From: JBBSAT01 sp044223665
GTDB taxonomy: Bacteria; Myxococcota_A; Polyangia; Polyangiales; Sandaracinaceae
Length of the DNA: 64,000 bases
Direction: 5' to 3'
NCBI GenBank assembly: GCA_044223665.1
Contig: JBGALT010000004.1
Location: forward strand, 62,001-126,000
Shown here: piece after piece, positions 10,070 to 18,757 of the stretch
How positions within the stretch are numbered: the stretch's first letter is position 1
Layout: each line of letters begins with the position of its first letter
Translations under genes and position numbers: made by a program
Notes under the pieces: generated by a model
Seen by the model: the letters and a program-made list of their open reading frames with translations, nothing else
Told to the model about the DNA's origin: nothing
Database searches by the model: none

Positions 10070-11284
10070 ATGCGTCCTGCCTGGCATGTTCGGCGACGGA
10101 TGGGGCCTCGTCGGCAGGGCGGATGCGATCACGGCGCGTGGCCGCGGTTCGGGGCTGGATCTGCGGCGTGCCGGACGCTCGGAGCCGCCATCGCGCTGGG
10201 AGTCGCCGCCCTGGCGTGGCCGGGGGCGGCCGCGGCCCAGCTCGCCGCGCCGCCTCCCTCCGCGCCCGTCGTCAGCGTGGCCGAGACGGTCCCCGGCTGC
10301 CCCGGGGAAGAGGAGCTCGAGGCGCGGATCCAGGCCTTGATCGAGACGCCGAGCGCCGGCGTCCGCGCGCGTGTGACGATCGCCGACACGGGATCGGGCT
10401 TCGAGGCGCACGTGCAGATCGTGCGCGACACCTCGAGCGCGGTGCGGATCCTCCACGGGCGCACGTGCGATGCCCTCGCCGGCAGCGTCGCGCTGGTGAT
10501 CGCCATGGTGATCGACCCGACCGCGGCCGAGCGCGCGGTGGAGGCCGCCGAAGGGGGCGGCGTGGTCGAGGTGGAGAGCACGGGCGAGGGCGAGAGCACG
10601 CAGCAAGTGGAGACCGAAGCGGAGGGCGAAGACGGGGACCTGGGCGAGGACGAGGACGAGGAAGAGGACGAGGACGAGGGCGAGACCGACAGCGGCGTCG
10701 ACGCCGAGGGCGAGGGCTCCTCCGAGGGCGAGCGCCACGACGAGCCCACGCCCGCTCCGGCCCCTCCGCTCGCGGTCTCCTTCGTCGCCGAAGCGCTCTT
10801 CCTCGGCGGCGTCGGTCTGCTTCCCCAGCCGACGGTTGGCGGCCTGGTGCTCGCGGGCGTGCGCATCGAGGGTGTCGAGCTCTCGCTCGGCGCCGCGTTC
10901 CTCGCCGAGTCGCGTGCGCAGACCACCAACACCCGCGGCGGCGACTTCGGGCTCGCGCTCGGCCGCTTCCGCGTCGCCTACGCCATCGACCTCGCGCCGG
11001 TCGAGATCGTCCCGAGCGTCGCGCTCGACGTCGGTGCGACCTGGGGCCGTGGCTACGGCGTCGTGCACCCGGGCGCCGGCACCGCCCTGTCCGTGGACGT
11101 CGCGCTGGGGGTCGAGGGACGCGTCTTCTTCCTGCGCGAGCTCGGCGTGGTGCTCTTCGCGGAGCTCGACGTCCCGACCCTCCGCCCGAGCTTCGTCCTC
11201 ACCGGAATCTCGACCACCCCGGTCTTCCGGGCGAACGACGTGGCGGCGCTCTTCGGCATCGGCGTGATCGCACGGATTCCGTGA
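10070..11284 (+). CDS. Secreted protein with acidic linker and outer-membrane-like C-terminus
   Basis: From ATG 10070 the product is 404 aa; ATG 10100 is an alternative. A hydrophobic signal segment (LGAAIALGVAALAWPGAAAA) is followed by an about 100-residue domain with two cysteines. A very acidic Glu/Asp tract follows, encoded at about 10600-10740. The C-terminal 160 residues alternate hydrophobic and glycine positions (VGLLPQPTVGGLVLAGVRI and similar), as in outer-membrane beta-barrels, and end in ARIP. Similar two-part proteins are common unnamed products in Myxococcota. Barrel topology is inferred. It is transcribed divergently from the Kazal gene across a 144-bp gap and lies upstream of the sigma factor. 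Confidence 0.7.
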   Translation: MRPAWHVRRRMGPRRQGGCDHGAWPRFGAGSAACRTLGAAIALGVAALAWPGAAAAQLAAPPPSAPVVSVAETVPGCPGEEELEARIQALIETPSAGVRARVTIADTGSGFEAHVQIVRDTSSAVRILHGRTCDALAGSVALVIAMVIDPTAAERAVEAAEGGGVVEVESTGEGESTQQVETEAEGEDGDLGEDEDEEEDEDEGETDSGVDAEGEGSSEGERHDEPTPAPAPPLAVSFVAEALFLGGVGLLPQPTVGGLVLAGVRIEGVELSLGAAFLAESRAQTTNTRGGDFGLALGRFRVAYAIDLAPVEIVPSVALDVGATWGRGYGVVHPGAGTALSVDVALGVEGRVFFLRELGVVLFAELDVPTLRPSFVLTGISTTPVFRANDVAALFGIGVIARIP

Positions 11285-11377
11285 CGCGGTGCGGCCCGCC
11301 CGGAGCGGCTACGATTCGATGATGGAGCCGCGGCGCGCCGGTCACTGTCTCTTCCGTCGAGTGCGGAGGCGTGCCGA

Positions 11378-11965
11378 ATGTGGGGACAGGTGAGCGTCCG
11401 GGAGAGCAGCCCGGAGGTGCCGGTGGAGACGCGACCGCGCGTCCCCGTGCCGGACTTCGCCACCGTCTACGAGCAGCACGTGGACGCGCTCTGGCGGAGC
11501 GCGCGCGCGCTGGGCATCCCCGAGCACGCGGTCGACGACGTGCTGCAGGACGTCTTCGTGGTCGTGCACCGGCGCCTGCCCGAGTTCGAGGGGCGGGCGC
11601 AGGTGCGTACGTGGCTGATGAAGATCCTCGTGCGGGTCGTCTCGACGCATCGACGGCGCCACCGCCGCAAGGGAGGCCTCGACGAGCTGCCCGACGAAGT
11701 GAGAGACGAGCGCGAAGCGGGCCCGCACGAGCAGGCCGCACGCCGCGAGGCCGCGGTGCTGCTCGGCAAGATCCTCGACGCGATGGACGAGGACCAGCGC
11801 ACGGTGTTCGTGCTCGCCGAGATCGAGCAGCTGCCCGTCCCCGAGATCGCCCAAGCGCTCGGCGAGAACACCAGCACCATCTACTCGCGCCTTCGCCTGG
11901 CGCGCCGTGACTACGAGAAGCACCTCGCCCGCCTGCGCGCGCGCGACGAATGGAGGCACGCATGA
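11378..11965 (+). CDS. ECF-type RNA polymerase sigma factor
   Basis: The product is 195 aa from ATG 11378, with GGAGG eight bases upstream. Region 2 spans about residues 27-93 (DDVLQDVFVVVHRRLPEFEG, then RTWLMKILVRV for core/-10 binding). Region 4 spans about 130-183 (PVPEIAQALGENTSTIYSRL, the -35-binding helix-turn-helix). Region 3 is absent, as in group 4 sigma factors. The stop overlaps the next gene as ATGA. A membrane protein encoded directly behind an ECF sigma factor often regulates it, so the pair probably responds to an envelope signal. Confidence 0.9.
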   Translation: MWGQVSVRESSPEVPVETRPRVPVPDFATVYEQHVDALWRSARALGIPEHAVDDVLQDVFVVVHRRLPEFEGRAQVRTWLMKILVRVVSTHRRRHRRKGGLDELPDEVRDEREAGPHEQAARREAAVLLGKILDAMDEDQRTVFVLAEIEQLPVPEIAQALGENTSTIYSRLRLARRDYEKHLARLRARDEWRHA

Positions 11966-12813
11966 GCGGCCATGACGAGGACGACCGCCCGATCGACCGC
12001 TCGCTGATCGACCTGGCGATGCCCGGTCTCGAGCCGACGGATGCACAGCGCACGCGTCTGAAGCGTGCCGTGCTCGGCGCGCTGGCGACGAGCGCCGTGA
12101 CGACGGGGACCGCCGCCGGTGCGCAGGCCGCCGCGGGCGGCGCGGGAGCGAGCGCCGCGACCGGCGTGGGCGGCGCCGCCGTGGGGATGGGCGTCGGCGC
12201 CAAGGCGGTGCTCGCCGTGGTTGCGATCGCCTCGGTGGTCGGCGTCGTGGCCGTCACGCGGACCCCCAGCGCCGCGCCCGCCACGCAGGACCGAGCGCCC
12301 GCCGCGCCGCGCGAGATCGCCGAGCCCGACGAGGCCCCCGCGCTCACCGCGAGCGCACCGCCGATCGAGGCCGCGCACGAGCCGACGCTGGCCGTGCAGG
12401 AGCCACTCGCCCGGCCCGCGATCGCGCCGACGCCGATCGCCGCGACGCCGAGCCCGCGTCGGCCGACGACCGCGACGACACGGGCGACCCCGGCGACCGA
12501 GCCCGAGACGACGCCGAGCCCGGAGATCGATCCCGCCGTCGTCGAGACGATGCTCCTCGCGCGAGCGCGCGTCGCGCTCCAGCGGCACGACGGCGCGGCG
12601 GCGATGCAGCTCCTGCAAGAGCACGCGAGCCGCTTCCCGAGCGGCGAGCTCCGCGAGGAGCGCCTCGCCTTGCGCATCTCGGCGCTCTGCGAGCTCGGCG
12701 AGACCGACCGCGCACACCGCGAGGCGGCCTCCTACCTCGACGCGTTCCCCGGCTCGATCCACGCCGCCGACGTGCGCGCCGCCGACTGCTGGAGCGCGCC
12801 ACCGGCGCAGTGA
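11962..12813 (+). CDS. Membrane protein paired with ECF sigma factor, putative regulator
   Basis: The product is 283 aa from ATG 11962, chosen for the ATGA overlap with the sigma gene. The cytoplasmic N-terminus is short (DRSLIDLAMPGLEP...). A Gly/Ala-rich transmembrane helix ends in AVLAVVAIASVVGVVAV at about residues 85-102. A Pro/Ala/Thr linker follows, then a C-terminal helical-repeat region (LLARARVALQRHDGAAAMQL...) resembling tetratricopeptide-like helices with two cysteines. There is no zinc-binding HxxxCxxC anti-sigma motif, so an anti-sigma role rests on context only. Proteins of this layout are frequent behind myxobacterial ECF sigma genes. Confidence 0.75.
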   Translation: MSGHDEDDRPIDRSLIDLAMPGLEPTDAQRTRLKRAVLGALATSAVTTGTAAGAQAAAGGAGASAATGVGGAAVGMGVGAKAVLAVVAIASVVGVVAVTRTPSAAPATQDRAPAAPREIAEPDEAPALTASAPPIEAAHEPTLAVQEPLARPAIAPTPIAATPSPRRPTTATTRATPATEPETTPSPEIDPAVVETMLLARARVALQRHDGAAAMQLLQEHASRFPSGELREERLALRISALCELGETDRAHREAASYLDAFPGSIHAADVRAADCWSAPPAQ

Positions 12814-12852
12814 CACCGAGCAGGGGTCCTCGAACGTGTCATTCTCTCGCTC

Positions 12853-13434
12853 GTGGTCCGTAACCAGCTCGGGCTGAAGCGCCGCATCGTCGCCCCGGGG
12901 CTCCGTGGCGAGCTCGACATGCTCTCGGCTCCGATGCGCCAGGCGGTCCTCGCCGCGTGCGCGGCGTACGCCGCCCTCGGGGTGCCCTACGCCCTCGTGG
13001 GAGGGCTCGCCGCAGGAGCGCTCGGGCGACCGCGGTTCACCAAGGCCGTCGACTTCCTCGTGGGCGAGCAGGCGTTCCGGAAGAGCGGGATGGTGATCTC
13101 GTTCGCGTTGCCGATGCCCCTGCAGGCGGGCGACGTCGCGATCGACCCGATCCCCCTTCCGGAGGAGCCGAGACGACGCGCGCACCTCGCGCGAGCGCTG
13201 GCGTGCGCGGTGCTCGACACCACCACGGGCCAGCCCGTGCCCATGCTCGACGCCACGTGGCTGGCGTACATGAAGCTCGCCTCGCCGCGTGGAAAGGACC
13301 GCGACGACATCGTCGGGATGATGCAAGCGGGAGGCGTCGATCTCGACGCGCTTCGCTCCGCGGTCGGAGGCGATGCAGAGCTCGAGAAGCGGCTCGAGGC
13401 TGCGCTCGAGGAGCTGGAGCACGCGGAAGCGTGA
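12853..13434 (+). CDS. Nucleotidyltransferase-like protein with altered DxD site
   Basis: The product is 193 aa from GTG 12853; ATG 12919 gives 171 aa and is equally plausible. The central motif YALVGGLAAGALGRPRFTKA followed by VDFLV matches the GG...(D/E)xD region of the AbiEii/MNT-type nucleotidyltransferase fold, and a C-terminal helical part follows. In these enzymes the first Asp of the DxD pair normally occupies the position that is Ala here (TKAVD). The metal site may therefore be incomplete. No partner gene typical of an abortive-infection module is adjacent. Fold assignment is moderately sure; activity is uncertain. Confidence 0.65.
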   Translation: MVRNQLGLKRRIVAPGLRGELDMLSAPMRQAVLAACAAYAALGVPYALVGGLAAGALGRPRFTKAVDFLVGEQAFRKSGMVISFALPMPLQAGDVAIDPIPLPEEPRRRAHLARALACAVLDTTTGQPVPMLDATWLAYMKLASPRGKDRDDIVGMMQAGGVDLDALRSAVGGDAELEKRLEAALEELEHAEA

Positions 13435-13511
13435 TCCGCCAGGCGGCAGATTGCACGGCGTAGACCTGGCGATCGCGGGGGGGCCGCAGCGCGCCGGGGA
13501 GCGCGCCGCGC

Positions 13512-14273
13512 TCATCGCATCAGCAGCCAGATCAAGGCGTGCACGCCGGCGGCCACGCCGAGCGCGGCGCCGAGCCGCCCGCGGCCGCCCTGCTCGAGCC
13601 CGAGCCAGGGACGGCGCACCGTGATCGCGGCATCCGCGCGGAGGAGTCGCGCGCGCGGGAACGCGTCCGGCGCCAGGAGCTGGGCCTGCCCGGAGAAGCG
13701 GCCGGCGGTGCGCGGCAGCGCGAGGTCGCGGCAGTCCGGCCACGGCAGCTCTCCGATCTTCACCGGGCTCTCGGGCACGCAGACGCGCCGGTAGCCGTCC
13801 TCGCCGATCGACGCGTAGCGGAACAGCCCCTCCCACGCCCCGCGCGAGACGAAGCGAGCGAGCGAGTGCTCGCCGAGCACGAGCGTGATCGTCGGGTCCG
13901 AGGCGAGCGCAACGAGCTGCGCCTCGCCGAGCGGCTCGAGCGAGGCGACGATCCGCGGCGCCCGCTCGTGCACGACGAACGCGCCCGTGCCCAGCGACGC
14001 CTCGAAGACGCTCGGCGCGATCCCCGCGCGGTAAGCACGATCGGCCGCCCGCGTCGGATCGATCACGACGAGCGCCCGGCTCCCGACCGCCGGCGGCCAC
14101 GCCGCAGGACGCCGCGCCCCGCGCACGAGCGCCCGGCCCGCCGAGAGCGCGTGGAGTGAGAACAGGTCCTCCGGCCACGCGCCCACCGCGGTGAGCCCCT
14201 CGGGCTCGGCCTCGAACAGACCGAGGTGACCCTCACGATCCACCGCGAGCCAGCGCGATCGCACGGAGCCCAT
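13512..14273 (-). CDS. Hypothetical protein with C-terminal membrane anchor
   Basis: The product is 253 aa from ATG 14273. Upstream in-frame starts (14285, 14378) add only a basic extension, while the sequence after 14273 (RSRWLAVDREGHLGLFE) looks like a domain start. A soluble N-terminal region of about 220 residues precedes a glycine-rich hydrophobic tail, LGAALGVAAGVHALIWLLMR. It therefore resembles a tail-anchored protein facing the cytoplasm. No family recognised. It converges with the nucleotidyltransferase gene, separated by 77 bp. Confidence 0.6.
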   Translation of the reverse strand: MGSVRSRWLAVDREGHLGLFEAEPEGLTAVGAWPEDLFSLHALSAGRALVRGARRPAAWPPAVGSRALVVIDPTRAADRAYRAGIAPSVFEASLGTGAFVVHERAPRIVASLEPLGEAQLVALASDPTITLVLGEHSLARFVSRGAWEGLFRYASIGEDGYRRVCVPESPVKIGELPWPDCRDLALPRTAGRFSGQAQLLAPDAFPRARLLRADAAITVRRPWLGLEQGGRGRLGAALGVAAGVHALIWLLMR

Positions 14274-14399
14274 GCCCGAGAGCATGGCGCTTCCCGCAAC
14301 CCGACGCCGCTGCCCGGAGACGCGGTCCCACCGCGCGCCGATCGCGCCGACCCGTGCGCCGCTCGCCGCGAGCCCCACGCCGCGACGCCGTGCCCCGAA

Positions 14400-14750
14400 T
14401 CAGAGCGACGTCAGCTCTGGCCACGCGAGCGCGTGGCCGAGGGCACGCTTCACCTCGGAGTGCCGGCGGCCCGCGAGCGCACCGATCCGCTCGTGCAGGC
14501 ACTCGCGCGGAACGCGGCGGACGGCATCGAGGTTCGCCACGCAGCTCTCGGGCAAACCCTCGCGCGCGCCGAGGCGCACCTCTTGGCGGATGCCGCGCAC
14601 GGTCGTCGTGACCTCGGCCACGAGCACGCTCGTCAGGTACGCGTACGCGCTCGTACGCGTGAGAAGCAGGACCGGCCTCCGGCCTACCGGAGCCGGCAGT
14701 GACACCCACCGGATGTCGAACTGCCGCAGCTCGGGCTCGGCCGTCGTCAC
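14400..14750 (-). CDS. PemK/MazF-family toxin
   Basis: The product is 116 aa from GTG 14750, which overlaps the antitoxin stop as GTGA. Residues form the MazF SH3-like barrel pattern: IRWVSLPAPVGRRPVLLLTR, then VLVAEVTTTVRGIRQEVRLG, then LPESCVANLDAVRRV. These carry the conserved P-V-G-R-RP start and the basic residues of the RNA cleft. MazF toxins are sequence-specific mRNA interferases. The upstream ribbon-helix-helix-like gene is the likely antitoxin, which usually represses the operon. Confidence 0.85.
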   Translation of the reverse strand: MTTAEPELRQFDIRWVSLPAPVGRRPVLLLTRTSAYAYLTSVLVAEVTTTVRGIRQEVRLGAREGLPESCVANLDAVRRVPRECLHERIGALAGRRHSEVKRALGHALAWPELTSL

Positions 14751-14992
14751 GCCTTGCGCCGTCGCGGCACGATCGCGGGGCGCGCGAGCCGGTTGTGCGG
14801 GTCCCAGCCCTCGAGCGTGCCCACGTCGGGCTGCGCCTCGTAGGCGCGCCCCGTCTCGCGGTCGAGCGCGAGGTCGATCGCTCGGCGGATGGCGAGCCGG
14901 ACGAACGGTGCGCGCCGGCGCTCCTTGACCGGGGCCACGCGCTCGAGATCCCGGGCGACGCGCTCGTCGAGCTCGATCAGCATCGTCTTCAT
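14747..14992 (-). CDS. Antitoxin of MazEF-type module, ribbon-helix-helix-like
   Basis: The product is 81 aa from ATG 14992; GTG/ATG starts to 15028 would extend it by 12 residues. The N-terminal beta strand MKTMLIELDERVARDLERVA and the following helices match a ribbon-helix-helix DNA-binding domain. The C-terminal part (EGWDPHNRLARPAIVPRRRK) would wrap the toxin. Its stop overlaps the toxin start, a typical antitoxin-first arrangement. The divergent gap to the thiolase gene is only about 70 bp, so the two transcripts share a promoter region. Confidence 0.8.
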   Translation of the reverse strand: MKTMLIELDERVARDLERVAPVKERRRAPFVRLAIRRAIDLALDRETGRAYEAQPDVGTLEGWDPHNRLARPAIVPRRRKA

Positions 14993-15063
14993 ATGGAGAT
15001 CTATACGATCGGAGCACCGCCGCTTCAATGGGCTATGCTCGGCGTCTCTCGGACGGAGGCAGC

Positions 15064-16299
<1,236 letters not shown>

Positions 16300-16460
16300 C
16301 CGGGTCGTCTTCTCGATCGAGCTGGATGCACGCGCTGTCGAGCGACTTCCGCAGCGGCGAGAGCCTCGTGCCGATCGGTCTGGATCGATGCGCGCTACGA
16401 GCGGCATCGTCGCCGTCGCCCGCCCTCTCGCTACGAGCGTGAGCCCTTGCCGGCTCGACG

Positions 16461-16481
16461 GGTTCACCCGTTGGGTGTACC
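16461..16481. promoter_or_regulatory. Inverted repeat, candidate operator of the HigBA-type module
   Basis: GGTTCACCC, a GTT spacer, then GGGTGTACC: 9-bp arms with one mismatch. It directly abuts the GTG start of the toxin gene. Two-gene modules with an HTH antitoxin are usually autorepressed through such a palindrome, so this is the best operator candidate. Confidence 0.5.
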
Positions 16482-16769
16482 GTGGCGGGCATGATCCGGC
16501 GGGTCGTGATTGCGAAGCTCACCGCCAAGCAGCTCAAGAACGTTCCTCGTCACATCATCGACAACCTCATGATCTGGGTCGCGGCCGTGGAGCACGATGG
16601 CCTCGAAGAGGTGCGCAAGATCCCGGGATATCACGACGAGCCGCTGAAGGGTGACCGCGTGGGTCAGCGATCGATCCGGTTGAGCCGTGCGTATCGCGCC
16701 ATCTACGAGATCAGGAAGGACGTCGCCCAGTTCGTCTCGGTCGAGGAAGTCGGCAAGCACGACTACTAG
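16482..16769 (+). CDS. HigB/RelE-like toxin
   Basis: The product is 95 aa from GTG 16482; ATG 16491 gives 92 aa. The layout is KLTAKQLKNVPRHIIDNLMI, then GLEEVRKIPGYHDEPLKG, then SIRLSRAYRAIYEI. This is the helix pair plus sheet with RLSRAYRAIYEI-type strands of RelE/ParE/HigB toxins, which cleave mRNA on the ribosome. The HTH gene starts nine bases after its stop, so the order is toxin first and antitoxin second, as in higBA. A palindromic candidate operator precedes it. Confidence 0.8.
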   Translation: MAGMIRRVVIAKLTAKQLKNVPRHIIDNLMIWVAAVEHDGLEEVRKIPGYHDEPLKGDRVGQRSIRLSRAYRAIYEIRKDVAQFVSVEEVGKHDY

Positions 16770-16777
16770 GAGTCAGC

Positions 16778-17098
16778 ATGAGCAAGGCCAAGGTGAAGAA
16801 GAGCGACGCGATGAAGCTGCTCGAGAGGCTCTCGGGCGGCCCGCTCACGCTCGGTCGTGCGCTCGAGTCGGTGCGCAAGAGCGCGGCGATGTCCCAAGAC
16901 GACTGCGCCAGGAAGCTCGGCGTCTCGAAGTCGCACCTCTGCGATGTCGAGAAGGGCCGCAAGACGGTGAGCCCCGAGCGCGCCGCCAAGTGGGCGCGCA
17001 TCCTCGGCTACCCGGAGTCGGTCCTGGTGCGGCTTGCCATTCAGGGAACGCTGGACGCCGCCGGCCTGAAGTACACGGTCGACATCGAGGCCGCGTAG
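16778..17098 (+). CDS. HigA-like antitoxin, Xre-family HTH
   Basis: The product is 106 aa from ATG 16778, with GGAG upstream. The central Xre helix-turn-helix is clear: LGRALESVRKSAAMSQDDCA followed by RKLGVSKSHLCDVEKGRKTV, about residues 24-75. It should bind the upstream palindrome and neutralise the toxin encoded nine bases upstream. A C-terminal extension of about 30 residues is typical of this antitoxin class. Confidence 0.85.
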   Translation: MSKAKVKKSDAMKLLERLSGGPLTLGRALESVRKSAAMSQDDCARKLGVSKSHLCDVEKGRKTVSPERAAKWARILGYPESVLVRLAIQGTLDAAGLKYTVDIEAA

Positions 17099-17294
17099 GC
17101 GCGAGAACCGTGCTTCGCGCGCCATCCGCGAGCGGACGCGGCGCGCGGCTATCGGGACCTCACGACTGAGAGCGACGGAGAGTGTCGTCGGTCGTCTGAA
17201 ACCGCCGGAGTCTGGACCGGCTGCGGATGGCCGGCTGAGATCGCGTTCGAGAGCGGCGCGACGGAAAGGGTGAGGGCCCCGCGGGGCTATTGCT

Positions 17295-17360
17295 CTCGAG
17301 GGTGTTCGCCACATGCTCATCGCGCTCTGCATCGGCGGCACCGTCATCGTGCGCGTCAGA
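17295..17360 (+). pseudogene. Remnant of a thiolase 3' end
   Basis: Bases 17315-17339 match 16239-16263 of the thiolase gene at 24 of 25 positions. Bases 17340-17360 match the last 21 bases of the thiolase gene (16279-16299) at 19 of 21. A 15-base segment (16264-16278) is missing between them. Translated, it reads LIALCIGG then TVIVRV, a shortened version of the active-site Cys397 region. It is therefore a decayed second copy of the thiolase C-terminus, separated from the intact gene by the toxin-antitoxin module. The rest of 17099-17368 shows no gene. Confidence 0.7.
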
Positions 17361-17368
17361 GAGTCACG

Positions 17369-18076
17369 TCAGGAGTCGGCACCCGGTGGCAGCGGCGCCA
17401 TCGGGGCTAGCCGCACGAGCACGAGCGTACGCTCGTCGAACGCGTCGGGCGGGCGCGGCGAGTCGTAGGTCGTCTCGGCGCCGGCGACGAGCGTGTGCTC
17501 GTCGAGCTGGTAGAGCTCGCCCGGCTCGAGCGTGTAGCGGTGGCGCGCGATCGTGAGCTCGAGCCCGAACAGGTGTCGGCGATCGCCGAACGCGCGGGAC
17601 GACTCGGCACCGCGGCGCACGCCCACCCCGTGGCTCCGAGCGGAGCCCGTCGCGAGCACGACGGCTCGACCGTCGCGCGCGATCCACACCTCGTGCACCC
17701 AGCCCAGGCCGAGCGGGTGCGTGTCGAGCTCGACCTCCACCGCCTGCCCCGCCGCGAGGTCGATCCGTGCGCCGTAGGGAAGATGCACCGAGACCGTGCG
17801 CTGGCTCTCCGGCTCGCTCCCCGACAGCACGATCACGGTCTCGCTGCCCGTCGTGGTGCCGGCCGCGGGCGTGACCCGCTCCACGGTGCGTGCGCCGCGG
17901 AGCGATCCGTCGTGGACCGGGCGCGTGACGTGGAGATGGTCCCCCTGGGCGTCGCCGCCGGGGATCGTCTGCCACCTCGGAGGGTGCTCGCTGCTCGAGG
18001 GCTGGGCCGCCGCGAGCGGCGCGAGCGAGAGCATCAGGGCCAGAGCCAAACAGGCCCACCGTGTCGTGCGCGTCAT
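17369..18076 (-). CDS. Secreted hypothetical protein
   Basis: The product is 235 aa from ATG 18076. A clear Sec signal peptide (WACLALALMLSLAPLAAAQ, cleavage after AAA near residue 24) leads into a beta-rich domain without cysteines. Segments such as TVSVHLPYGARIDL and HRYTLEPGELYQL suggest a beta-sandwich. No family recognised. It stands alone, divergent from the STAS-like gene, and is probably periplasmic. Confidence 0.7.
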   Translation of the reverse strand: MTRTTRWACLALALMLSLAPLAAAQPSSSEHPPRWQTIPGGDAQGDHLHVTRPVHDGSLRGARTVERVTPAAGTTTGSETVIVLSGSEPESQRTVSVHLPYGARIDLAAGQAVEVELDTHPLGLGWVHEVWIARDGRAVVLATGSARSHGVGVRRGAESSRAFGDRRHLFGLELTIARHRYTLEPGELYQLDEHTLVAGAETTYDSPRPPDAFDERTLVLVRLAPMAPLPPGADS

Positions 18077-18211
18077 CGATCCCCTTCTCGCACGTTCGAC
18101 CTCCCACGCGTGGCCGGACCTTGGGCGTCGCGATTCGCGCCACGGCGGAACGACCGCGCGCGGCCGATTCGAATGGACAAGCAGGCCGGCTCCGTTGGAT
18201 GGATCGAGATC

Positions 18212-18610
18212 ATGCCCTGGAAGGTCGAGCGAGACGGCGCTCGTGGTCTGCTTCGTCTACGGCTCGAAGGAATCCTCGGCGACGCCGACATGCACGAGCT
18301 CGTCACGGCGCACGATCGGGCCGTCGACGACTTCGCGGGCGCCGAGTATCGAGTGTTCTGCGACATCCGCGGGCTCAAGCCCCTGAGCCCGGCCTCGACC
18401 GAGCTCTTCGAGAGGGCCAAGCGATACAGCGCCGCGCACGGGAACTTTCGGGGCAGCGCGGTGCTCACCGACAGCCCGCTGGCCGCCATGCAGCACCAGA
18501 GGACGAGCGTCGCCGGCGGAGTGATGTCGACGGAGCTCATCACGCAGGACGAGAACGCCTGCTGGGAGCACCTCGACGCCCTCCTGCGCAAGCGCGCCTC
18601 GCGCCCGTGA
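18212..18610 (+). CDS. STAS/SpoIIAA-like protein
   Basis: The product is 132 aa from ATG 18212; ATG 18173 would add 13 residues. Sequence pattern: VERDGARGLLRLRLEGILGD, then EYRVFCDIRGLKPLSPASTE, then FRGSAVLTDSPLA. This gives alternating strands and helices as in SpoIIAA-like/STAS proteins. These are small phosphorylation-controlled or lipid-binding regulators. No anti-sigma kinase is adjacent, so the partner is unknown. Many myxobacteria carry stand-alone copies. Confidence 0.6.
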   Translation: MPWKVERDGARGLLRLRLEGILGDADMHELVTAHDRAVDDFAGAEYRVFCDIRGLKPLSPASTELFERAKRYSAAHGNFRGSAVLTDSPLAAMQHQRTSVAGGVMSTELITQDENACWEHLDALLRKRASRP

Positions 18611-18757
18611 CCGCGCGGCGGGACGCTCGCCCCGACCCTCGCCACCAGCGCCCGGCCCGCGCCGGTGGCCCGCCGACCCCGATCCTCGCCCACGATCACA
18701 CGCACGGCGCCACGCGCGCTTGAACTCCCGACGTCTTTCGGGCGATCGTGCGCGGCC

